Origin: RUG563 sp964549135
Lineage (GTDB): Bacteria > Bacillota > Clostridia > Christensenellales > Aristaeellaceae
Reading direction: 5' to 3'
Length of the DNA stretch: 64,000 bases
NCBI GenBank assembly: GCA_964549135.1
Contig: CAZJUJ010000004.1
Span: 1 to 64,000 of the forward strand
Part shown: piece after piece, positions 51,132 to 58,365 of the stretch
Numbering within the stretch: position 1 is the first letter of the stretch
Layout: each line of letters starts with the position of its first letter
Program-made: the position numbers and the translations under genes
Notes under the pieces: model-generated
The model's input: the letters and a program-made list of their open reading frames with translations, nothing else
Told to the model about the DNA's origin: nothing
Databases searched by the model: none

Positions 51132-53228
51132 TTAGTGCTGAACAGGCACCTCATAGGTCACAAAGGAGCCATTGCCAGTCTGCTGCCCCTTGACAGCGCC
51201 CAGCGACGAAGCGTCGATTCGGGCGGGCAGGCTGACGCGCACATGGCTTTCACGGGCGTAAGTTCCGCCGCTGATTTCGAGCTTTTCCAGCACGTTATCC
51301 CGGACAACGCATTCGATGGTCAGATCGCCGCGCGCCGGCAGGCGGAAGGAGAAGCTCTTCCGGCTTTCGGGCAGGGCGGGCACGATGGTGATCAGGTCGC
51401 TGCCGCCGTTCAAGAGCATGCCATTGATGCCGGTGAGCAGCGTGCCGGAGGCCGTGGTGAACCAGGGCCGCATGCGCGCCTTCTCCTCGTTGATTTCCCA
51501 CATTTCGTCAAAGCAGCCGCGCTCGTCAATGGCCTGATAAAGCGCGTTCAGCGTATGCTCGCCATCGTTTTGACGGGCGTAGACAATGGCCTTCCAGGCG
51601 GCGTACCAGCTGGCCACGCGGCTGCCGACGCTGTACATATTGCCGTAGATCAGCTCATTGCCGATGTAATCGCGCATGGCCTTGAGCTGCCGTTCATCCT
51701 CAGGCGGCACGCAGGCATAGGGATAGGTTCCGGTAAACATGGCGATGCTCTTTTGCTCGCAGCCCGGGAAGGGGACATACTTTTCGCCGTCCTGGGGCAA
51801 AAAGCGCAGAAGCTCCTGCGCCGTTTTTCGGCAGTCGGCGGCAAATTGCTCATCGCCGCCCAGCAGCTTGACCGCTTCGGCAGCGATATTCAGCGTGGTA
51901 ATGGCCGCGCAGGTGGTCATGTAGGCATTTTCCACATCGCAGCCCAGCCGCTCAAGATCGGTGCATTTTCCGATGACCACGCGCCCGCCCTCGAGGCGAT
52001 AGACCATGTGGCGCAGGAAGAAATTGGCGCAGCTTTTTATCATATCCCCGTATTGCTCAAGCAGCGCCGGATCGCCTGCGTAGCGGTAATTGTTCCAGGC
52101 GCCCAGGGCGATGCTGCCCATATGGAAGATATGATCGTACCAATAGCCCACGGGCGCGCCTTCCTCGCCGGTCTCGACCGTTTCCCAGGGATAGCGCGCA
52201 CTGATGGAAATGGGTTTGCTGAAGCGCGAGGCGCGCGTTTGCGCCTGCTTGAGCCCGGCCAGCCGGAAATCACTGACCCGGCGCGCCAGTTCGCCATGGC
52301 CCGAGGTCAGCAAGCCGTCCAGCGAAAAGAATTCGTCAAAGGCGAAAAAGCGGCTCTGCCAGTGAGAATCGTTGAGGCCCACCGGAATCGACCAGCGCGT
52401 CGTGTAGCAGCGCAGATGATACAGCGCCATCTGCCAGGCCGCTTCCAGTTCCTTTTCGCCGAAGGAAACATAGCTTTTGCGCGCATAGGCGAGCCAATCC
52501 TGCTCATGAGCCGCCTGAAGGGCCGCCGGATTTTCAGCCTCCCGGCGCATGACCTCCAGCCTTTCAGCCCAGCCTTCCCCATCGAGGCTATCGGTTATCA
52601 TGAAGGAAAAGACCACCGTTTCCCCGGCCCCGACGCATGTGCGCAGCGTAAATCGATTGGCGTCAATCTCGGCCTGAACCGGGCGATCGGCCTGAAAGCG
52701 CGCGCCGCCCGTGCTGACGGTTTGGCCATCCAGCGAAAAGGCGACGTCGATGCCGGCTGCATCGCTTTGCGCGCTTAAGGCGACGCGGCGGGGCTGGCTG
52801 GTTTTCGGGGCATTTTCGGCCCAAAGCCAGGTCAGCGCGTATTCGCAGGGCGCGGAAAAGGTCTTTTTCATGATCAGGAGATTTTTCTCCATGCAGAGGA
52901 AATTGAGCGTGTTCAGCGTCAGCGCACCGTGCTGCGAGCAGGTGGTCAGCAAACCGCGTTCGGAATCCAGCGTCTGCTCAAAATGATCGGCGCGGGGCAG
53001 GGAATGAAGAAAGCGCCCGAAAGGAATAAGGGGGCGCGTAGAATCGTCCCGCGTGCGCCGTCCAGCCCAGAAGATGCTCTGCGCAGGAAAACCGCCGAGC
53101 TTTTCCGTCGTATTCATGTCCAGAGACTGTGTGCCTTCGCCGTCAAAAGACAGCGCCAAAGCGCCGTTGCCCAAAATGGGCGGCGTATAGTCCGGGCGAT
53201 TTTGTCCGGAATGATAGGTGTGCTTCAT
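51132..53228 (-). CDS. Six-hairpin glycosidase-like glycoside hydrolase
   Basis: A protein of about 698 residues without a signal peptide, so cytosolic. The N-terminal beta-sandwich part (YTPPILGNGALALSFDGEG) leads to an (alpha/alpha)6 barrel with YHLRCYTTRWSIPVGL, WQSRFFAFDEFFSLDGLLTSGHGELARR, GYWYDHIFHMGSIALGAWNNYRYAGD and TASGTLLTGINGMLLNG. The layout resembles families such as GH65 and GH95, but I cannot assign one or name the substrate. I chose the ATG at 53228 (GGAGCGATCCTC upstream); the longer frame would translate the repeats. Its promoter is at 53409-53436, with a leader of about 170 bases. Confidence 0.75.
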   Translation of the reverse strand: MKHTYHSGQNRPDYTPPILGNGALALSFDGEGTQSLDMNTTEKLGGFPAQSIFWAGRRTRDDSTRPLIPFGRFLHSLPRADHFEQTLDSERGLLTTCSQHGALTLNTLNFLCMEKNLLIMKKTFSAPCEYALTWLWAENAPKTSQPRRVALSAQSDAAGIDVAFSLDGQTVSTGGARFQADRPVQAEIDANRFTLRTCVGAGETVVFSFMITDSLDGEGWAERLEVMRREAENPAALQAAHEQDWLAYARKSYVSFGEKELEAAWQMALYHLRCYTTRWSIPVGLNDSHWQSRFFAFDEFFSLDGLLTSGHGELARRVSDFRLAGLKQAQTRASRFSKPISISARYPWETVETGEEGAPVGYWYDHIFHMGSIALGAWNNYRYAGDPALLEQYGDMIKSCANFFLRHMVYRLEGGRVVIGKCTDLERLGCDVENAYMTTCAAITTLNIAAEAVKLLGGDEQFAADCRKTAQELLRFLPQDGEKYVPFPGCEQKSIAMFTGTYPYACVPPEDERQLKAMRDYIGNELIYGNMYSVGSRVASWYAAWKAIVYARQNDGEHTLNALYQAIDERGCFDEMWEINEEKARMRPWFTTASGTLLTGINGMLLNGGSDLITIVPALPESRKSFSFRLPARGDLTIECVVRDNVLEKLEISGGTYARESHVRVSLPARIDASSLGAVKGQQTGNGSFVTYEVPVQH

Positions 53229-53244
53229 GAGGATCGCTCCTTTC

Positions 53245-53390
53245 GAATGGGGAATCCGCCTGGAAACCGGAATGAATGGGGTAACCGTCCGTGGGCCGGA
53301 ATGATGGGGTAACCATCTGGTGACCGGAATGATGGGGTATCCGTCCGCGGGCCAGAATGATAGGGTAACCATCTGGTAACCGGAATATAG
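53245..53390 (-). repeat. 28-base tandem repeats in the leader of the glycosidase gene
   Basis: Four full units of 28-29 bases (53269-53381) plus partial units at both ends. Units alternate between two types, one with CCGTCCGTGGGCC and one with CCATCTGGTGACC, giving a 56-base dimer repeated twice. Each begins GGAATGATGGGGTAACC-like. The repeats lie between the promoter at 53409 and the start codon at 53228, so they are transcribed into the 5' leader. Confidence 0.85.
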
Positions 53391-53408
53391 AAAAAGTGTC
53401 GTTTTTGT

Positions 53409-53436
53409 ATTATACCACGCCCAGGCAGACTGTCAA
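53409..53436 (-). promoter_or_regulatory. Consensus sigma-A-type promoter for the glycosidase gene
   Basis: On the minus strand the perfect TTGACA (53431-53436) and perfect TATAAT (53409-53414) boxes are separated by 16 bases. It is the strongest promoter match in the window. Confidence 0.85.
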
Positions 53437-53495
53437 GCACGGAACGATCGGACGCAGGCATCATAACCTTCCTCCTGATGTCTAAAAATGAGTAT

Positions 53496-53529
53496 AAAAA
53501 AAAAGACCGCAGGCATTTTGCCCACGGTC
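53496..53529 (-). terminator. Intrinsic terminator of the phage-derived operon
   Basis: On the minus strand GACCGTGGGC and GCCTGCGGTC pair with one mismatch around a 5-base loop and are followed by about nine Ts. Confidence 0.9.
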
Positions 53530-53544
53530 GGATATAGGGGGGAG

Positions 53545-53757
53545 TTAAATCCGTTCCAGCTGGTCGGCGGTGCATTCGTATTCCGGCCATTCGCCCGGAT
53601 AGGCATCCGGATCATCAACGTAGCCCTGCACATCGCTCTCGACGGTATAATAATACCTACCGTCGTATTTACCAGTGGAAATATGAATGATCTGTCCTGT
53701 CACATTTTTGTGAGGAATTCTAACATGCTCATACATTTCAAATTCTGGTTTCATCAT
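53545..53757 (-). CDS. Small hypothetical protein of the phage-derived operon
   Basis: A 70-residue acidic protein (MYEHVRIPHKNVTGQIIHIS then GRYYYTVESDVQGYVDDPD) that looks like a small beta-barrel fold of the SH3-like kind. I recognise no family. AAGGAGGAAGA precedes the ATG at 53757 (a second ATG follows at 53754); it overlaps the preceding gene by 4 bases. A terminator follows. Function is unknown. Confidence 0.7.
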   Translation of the reverse strand: MMKPEFEMYEHVRIPHKNVTGQIIHISTGKYDGRYYYTVESDVQGYVDDPDAYPGEWPEYECTADQLERI

Positions 53758-54236
53758 TCTTCCTCCTTCAAACGACGATCAATGTACGCTGTCAGAAAAC
53801 GATCTTGTCCATCGGGGCCATCATCTATCCAAACGGTTCGAAATACCTGCCGAGCCGTTACGCCAAGCTTTATAGGAATGCTGGTTTTAACATGCCCGTC
53901 TTCAAGGTCGATCCGATCAAATTTGCGAGACGGCTCATACCCCTCCTCGATGTCCCGGAAGAGCCGCTCGGGATCATCCGCTGTGTAGCCCAGCCGAAAG
54001 AATTGCTCCGAATGCTTTCCGCCAGGCTTTAAGCAGAAGTTCTTCAGCTTATCCTGGTGAATCGAAAATCCCTTCTCGCTGCGATAGAACTCTCCATCTA
54101 TTGTAGCATCATTCGCAGCTTTTGCAAGCTGTTTTTTCGGCCCATGCCCCAATTGCTCGGGAGATCGCCTGACGCCCCATTTCATTCCTTTGATACCGTG
54201 GTGATAAATTTCACCCAAATATCGGCCGTCTCTCAT
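53754..54236 (-). CDS. Phage-type protein with an N-terminal HGIKGMKWGVRR motif
   Basis: A protein of about 160 residues. MRDGRYLGEIYHHGIKGMKWGVRR at the N-terminus is a motif often found in Firmicute phage structural or packaging proteins, and the next gene encodes it twice. The rest (FYRSEKGFSIHQDKLKNFCLKPGGKHSEQFFRLGYTADDPERLFRDI, then RQVFRTVWIDDGPDG) has no family I can name. The ATG at 54236 lies 2 bases after the terminase stop and lacks a strong ribosome site, implying coupling. It could also start further upstream in frame, overlapping the terminase. Confidence 0.65.
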   Translation of the reverse strand: MRDGRYLGEIYHHGIKGMKWGVRRSPEQLGHGPKKQLAKAANDATIDGEFYRSEKGFSIHQDKLKNFCLKPGGKHSEQFFRLGYTADDPERLFRDIEEGYEPSRKFDRIDLEDGHVKTSIPIKLGVTARQVFRTVWIDDGPDGQDRFLTAYIDRRLKEEE

Positions 54237-54238
54237 CT

Positions 54239-55981
54239 TTAGTCGAATGCCTCCCTGTTGGTTTTGTAGGCAACGTAGGCGTCCATCATGGCGGCCACCG
54301 CGTCGATCTTCTGGTCGTAGCGCTTTTTCATCAGCTTTCGGTTCCCGTTGGTATCCTGAATGGCGATGCAATGCCCCATGGCAAAGCTCATCAGCCCTTC
54401 GTCAAATAAAAGCATCCGCTCCTCGGATAGTTTTTTCAGCTCCCCCAAAGGAACGGATTCCGTCTTGCTTCCCTGTATCACCTTTTCGATGCCAAAGGGC
54501 CCGTTTTCGCTTTCCCAGCGTGCAATAAATTCCTTGGCGTTGTAGGGGTCATAGCCCACGCAGCGCACATCGTATTCATGCCCGGTGATGAAGCCATCCA
54601 AATCATCGTAGACCGTCATCATGTCCAGCACCGTTCCATCCATCACCACCAGGCTTCCCTCGGCAATGAATTCCTCATATTTGCTGTGCATGGCGGCGGG
54701 CAGCTTGTAAAACGTCAGATCAGAAATGTAATTTCGCGTCTTCACGCCAAAGCGCCCATCCCCAAGCGGGAATAGAAACGTAAACGCGCAAAAGTCGTCG
54801 CCCTGAGAAAGGTCGCACCCCATCGCGCACGGCATTTGCCAAAAGCTTTGCTTGCTATGCGGTTGAATTTCATCGTAGGTGAAGAAATAGGTGCTTCCCT
54901 CCATGGGAATGCCAAAGCGCTTGGCCAGCACGTCATTTCTTTCGCTGGGGGATTTCTCGATCATCTCCACATCGCGCTGATAGGTTTCATAGCTCACGGT
55001 CTTGCCCAGGTTCGGATTGGCTTTCAGCCACATTTCCGGCCTGTTCACTTCGTCTATACTGTCCAGCTGGTAATACCATATGGATACCCAGGGGGCGTCG
55101 ATCTCGCCGCGAAGAATCTTCATCAGCTTCATTTTGATCGTATCGCCAATGGCGTTGCGAACCGTTCCCTCGGAACTGATGGCGACTATCAGGTAATCGT
55201 CAATTTTGGAAGAACCCTGCTCTATCGCGCCGACTACATCCTCCCGCACATCGCAGCTTAGCCATTCATCAATGGTGGCGAATTTTGTCCGCATACTCTG
55301 CAGTTTGTCTACGCTCATGGGCACGGTTTCAATCCGGCTGTTGGTAATGAAGTTTTCAATGCCCTTCTTTGTGCTGGCCAGCTTTACCCGCCCTGCCTTG
55401 CTGCCGGTGGTATTCTGCAGGCTGCCCTCCGTCAGAAATTTGAATAGAGGCCCTCTGGCGCGGGTAATGGATGTGCGGATGGGAGAGAGCGTCTCATCCG
55501 CCTGCCGCATGGTGTATGCCGTAGCGATCTGGTGGGTGGTGGTGGTATCGATATTCAGGAAATAGCTGTGCAGACTGCTTCCGTACATCGTCTTTGCTGC
55601 GCCGCGCGCTACGATCAGGTATTGCTTGTTGCATAGCCGTTTCTTGATTCGCTTGCGTACATATCGCATGCGCGTGCCATCCTCGCTGGGGATGGGCACC
55701 GCCTGCTCCACGAATCGATACCATCCGAAAATATCCTCCGCCCATAGCTTAAAGCTGTCCAGCAGCTCCAGATCAGATCCATCCGTCAGCGTCAATTCGT
55801 TGTTGCAATAGGCTACAAAGCCCTCCACCGCCTGATCATCGTAATAAAAATCCGGATTGGCAATCTTCTCGTCAATCCGGTGCATCTGCATCTCAATCGT
55901 TTCGCAGATGGGAATCTGCCCAGCCATCACCGCATCGCGAAATGCGCCATAATAGCGCGGCACCGCTGTGTTTGATAGCAT
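54239..55981 (-). CDS. terL: Phage large terminase (TerL) ATPase-nuclease
   Basis: A 580-residue large terminase. The N-terminal ATPase has the Walker A-type VARGAAKTMYGS (residues 124-135) and the Walker B FATIDEW (acidic pair at 238-239), with IAISSEGT as the coupling motif. The C-terminal RNase H-like nuclease has MGCDLSQGDDFCAFTF (first Asp), VVMDGTVLD, and a late DAVAAMMDAY (final Asp). TerL packages DNA into proheads. No portal, capsid, small terminase or integrase gene is in the window, so it appears to be an orphan from a decayed or satellite element. Confidence 0.85.
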   Translation of the reverse strand: MLSNTAVPRYYGAFRDAVMAGQIPICETIEMQMHRIDEKIANPDFYYDDQAVEGFVAYCNNELTLTDGSDLELLDSFKLWAEDIFGWYRFVEQAVPIPSEDGTRMRYVRKRIKKRLCNKQYLIVARGAAKTMYGSSLHSYFLNIDTTTTHQIATAYTMRQADETLSPIRTSITRARGPLFKFLTEGSLQNTTGSKAGRVKLASTKKGIENFITNSRIETVPMSVDKLQSMRTKFATIDEWLSCDVREDVVGAIEQGSSKIDDYLIVAISSEGTVRNAIGDTIKMKLMKILRGEIDAPWVSIWYYQLDSIDEVNRPEMWLKANPNLGKTVSYETYQRDVEMIEKSPSERNDVLAKRFGIPMEGSTYFFTYDEIQPHSKQSFWQMPCAMGCDLSQGDDFCAFTFLFPLGDGRFGVKTRNYISDLTFYKLPAAMHSKYEEFIAEGSLVVMDGTVLDMMTVYDDLDGFITGHEYDVRCVGYDPYNAKEFIARWESENGPFGIEKVIQGSKTESVPLGELKKLSEERMLLFDEGLMSFAMGHCIAIQDTNGNRKLMKKRYDQKIDAVAAMMDAYVAYKTNREAFD

Positions 55982-55984
55982 GTG

Positions 55985-57391
55985 CTATTGTTCCTTTTTC
56001 TTCTTTTCCTTGGGCGGATCATTTCGATGCTCGTAAGAATCCCTGGCTTTCTCCGCAGCGCGTGCAGATTCATACCATTCCTTTACGGTGTTCAGGCTCT
56101 TGGCGCTGAGCCTGGAAAAATCGGTCTTGTCATCCGGGGCTCCCCGATGGTTGTAGGCATCCCGTTTGTTCTCCACATCGCCGGCGGTTTCATACCATTT
56201 CTTAATTTTCTGCAGCGTGCCCAGATCCAGCTTGCCGGTATCCTTATCCTGGTATTTCTCGATCTTGAAATCGCCCTCGTTCTTATCGAAAATGCGGGCA
56301 ACCGTTTTCGATACCACTTTGGAAAGCGATTGCTTCAGAAAATCCGTCCCCGCCTCCTTTAGAAGACGCTCCATGGTGCCCGTCTCCCTTTTCTTCTGCT
56401 CGACAACAAGATCAGAATATCTCTTTTCCCGCTCAAGCCGCCCAATGCGCTTCAGCAGCTCGTCCTCATCCATTTGGCAGGCGCTCTTGGCCTCTTTTTT
56501 CACGCTTTTTAAGGCAGCGGCCTTCTTCTGCTCGCCGCCGGAATGCCCATCCGTTTTCGGGCTATCTTCTTCACCCGCGCCGCTCCGCTCCTTCCCCACG
56601 CCGTAGCGCAAACGCCCCAGCGCCGTCAGACTGCCGTCCGGGTTCTGAAATCGACGGACGCCCCACTTTTGATCTTTGATGCCGTGGTGGGAGAGGACGG
56701 GTGAGGTGGAATCGGAATGGGATAATTCTTCGTCAATTTCTTCAATGCTACCATAATCATTCCAACAGTCGTAAAGCGCACAAGTCTTGAAATAAACTCT
56801 TGCTTTTTTTGTGTCTGCATACCCCAGTTCTCGCAGCATAATAGAAGCGAGTTCATCGTTTTTTTGTTTGATTTGTTCATTCAGCTTTTTTCTTTCTGGG
56901 CTGTTCCATGGTAGGCTGTCATCGCCCAGTTTCGCGTGTATGTCACGAAGTTCAGACACAGGTTTTTGAAGTGAAAGTACATGAACATTGCCAGCATACG
57001 AATCATAGAGGAAGCGGCCCACTTCGTTCTGAAACCTGACCATGGGTGCAATGTAGTCATCGAATTCCTCGTCATCAAACATCTCAGGGTTTGCTGTCCA
57101 CTGCTTAGCAAACTCTCGTAGCTCTTTTTCTCCTTCCTCAGGAGACAACTTTTTTCTTCTATCGACTTCCCATTTATGCCCCTTTTCTGTAATCAGACCG
57201 CGATCACTCAAGAAACCCAGCTTAGTCATCGCTTTTGTTGTCGATTCATCCAGATGCCCCGAAAAACTTGTTTTCCCATACCGAAGTTTTCCCTCTTCGG
57301 TCAGGCTTCCATCTTTGTTCTGGTACCTTCTAATGCCCCACTTCATGCCCAGAATCCCATAGTGCATCAGCTGATCGTTTTCCATATCCAT
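55985..57391 (-). CDS. Phage-associated protein with two HGI(L/K)xxKWGIRRYQNxDGSLT motifs
   Basis: A 468-residue charged protein. Two copies of the motif, at residues about 8-28 (MHYGILGMKWGIRRYQ) and about 230-250 (HHGIKDQKWGVRRFQ), each lead to DGSLT. Between them lies a helical region. The C-terminal half is highly charged coiled-coil-like (DEDELLKRIGRLEREKRYSDL) and ends in two copies of an about 38-residue repeat (IKKWYETAGDVENKRDAYNHR and VKEWYESARAAEKARDSYEHR). It is first in the compact operon with terL (3 bases apart). Such proteins accompany Firmicute phage head genes, but I cannot give a function. Confidence 0.65.
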   Translation of the reverse strand: MDMENDQLMHYGILGMKWGIRRYQNKDGSLTEEGKLRYGKTSFSGHLDESTTKAMTKLGFLSDRGLITEKGHKWEVDRRKKLSPEEGEKELREFAKQWTANPEMFDDEEFDDYIAPMVRFQNEVGRFLYDSYAGNVHVLSLQKPVSELRDIHAKLGDDSLPWNSPERKKLNEQIKQKNDELASIMLRELGYADTKKARVYFKTCALYDCWNDYGSIEEIDEELSHSDSTSPVLSHHGIKDQKWGVRRFQNPDGSLTALGRLRYGVGKERSGAGEEDSPKTDGHSGGEQKKAAALKSVKKEAKSACQMDEDELLKRIGRLEREKRYSDLVVEQKKRETGTMERLLKEAGTDFLKQSLSKVVSKTVARIFDKNEGDFKIEKYQDKDTGKLDLGTLQKIKKWYETAGDVENKRDAYNHRGAPDDKTDFSRLSAKSLNTVKEWYESARAAEKARDSYEHRNDPPKEKKKKEQ

Positions 57392-57407
57392 ACCTCCTTT
57401 TCTTCAA

Positions 57408-57436
57408 ATAAAAAGCCCCGAGCTTTTGCCCGGAGC
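57408..57436 (-). terminator. Intrinsic terminator after the secreted His-rich protein gene
   Basis: On the minus strand GCTCCGGGC and GCTCGGGGC pair over 9 positions (two wobble pairs) around AAAA, followed by a TTTTTATTTG tail. It separates the secreted gene from the phage-type operon. Confidence 0.7.
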
Positions 57437-57453
57437 GTCGTTGTGCATACTGT

Positions 57454-58365
57454 TCAGGGAAACACTTTTGTCCAGAAGTCCTCGTTTTTCAGAAGTTTAT
57501 GTACAAAAAATGATAGGGTTTTGACACATTCGTCAACCTGTTCACTATACAAATCGCGTTTTTCAGCGGTATCAATTACCCCCGTTCCTTTTCCTTTGAT
57601 TCGTATAGCCTCTTCCCTAATCTCTTTTAGGTTGAAAAATAATGCTTCATATTGCTTGCCACCCTTTTGATCTTTGAAAAGAATTTTCAGATGTTTAATG
57701 ATTTCTGAAATCACATCTGGCTCTTTCTTATTCTCGGAGACAAACGGCATTATTTCAGGGCATTCGTTTTGTTTGTCTTTGTGCTTTTCGAAGTAGTCTT
57801 GATGGTCTTCCAACAGGTGAATGTAGTATATGAAGGCCGCCATGCTGTTGCACTTTTTATCATAGTCCCACTCAATCCAGAGGAAATGACCGCCTGTCGG
57901 AAAATCGAACACCTTTGCCGTCGTTTTCAAGAGAATATCCTTGCGAATTGACCAATGGGCTTTATCAGAATCAGAACCTGTTTCCACGGGATAAACATAA
58001 TCCCAGCCATGATGGGTATGATCCCGATGCTGCGAACAGCCAAAATCAATTGCAGTAATTGCTGGAAGTCCCCCAACGCCGTACTGTTCCAACATGGTCA
58101 AATGTTTATCCCATTTACCATCTGAGTCGGTCAAATTCTTTGATCGATTGGCCTCGTCTATAGCAAGCTGGCTGGCGTATAGCAATGCCATAAACGCTTG
58201 CTGTTGAGGTTTTTCCTTCAAAAAGTACGCTTCATCTTTAAGCAGAATCTTTTTCATCATTTTTTCGTGTTCCGCTTCATTTCCCGCATACCCCACCGAC
58301 ACCATGCCGGTCATAGGTATAAGAAATACAGTCAGTATCAGACAGATACTCACAAACCGCTTCAT
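57454..58365 (-). CDS. Secreted protein with His/Asp-rich segment, function unknown
   Basis: A 303-residue protein with a signal peptide (MKRFVSICLILTVFLIPMTG, cleavage near VGYAG). The mature protein has AIDFGCSQHRDHTHHGWDYVYP and FLWIEWDYDKKCNSMAAFIYYIHLLEDHQ, with conserved-looking His and Asp that could bind metal, as in zinc-dependent phospholipase C/P1 nuclease-like folds; this is only a suggestion. The coding sequence is AT-richer than the flanking chromosome, hinting at transfer. It overlaps the lipoprotein gene by 4 bases, so the two are co-transcribed. Confidence 0.7.
   Translation of the reverse strand: MKRFVSICLILTVFLIPMTGMVSVGYAGNEAEHEKMMKKILLKDEAYFLKEKPQQQAFMALLYASQLAIDEANRSKNLTDSDGKWDKHLTMLEQYGVGGLPAITAIDFGCSQHRDHTHHGWDYVYPVETGSDSDKAHWSIRKDILLKTTAKVFDFPTGGHFLWIEWDYDKKCNSMAAFIYYIHLLEDHQDYFEKHKDKQNECPEIMPFVSENKKEPDVISEIIKHLKILFKDQKGGKQYEALFFNLKEIREEAIRIKGKGTGVIDTAEKRDLYSEQVDECVKTLSFFVHKLLKNEDFWTKVFP

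Noticed and set aside
50877..52778. 633-codon plus-strand frame over R4 and the glycosidase gene
   Set aside because: It starts inside the repeat and runs antisense to a clear glycosidase gene; no start site.
53245..53390. Possible CRISPR array (28-base repeats)
   Set aside because: Repeats abut without spacers and alternate between two types; a tandem repeat leader explains them.
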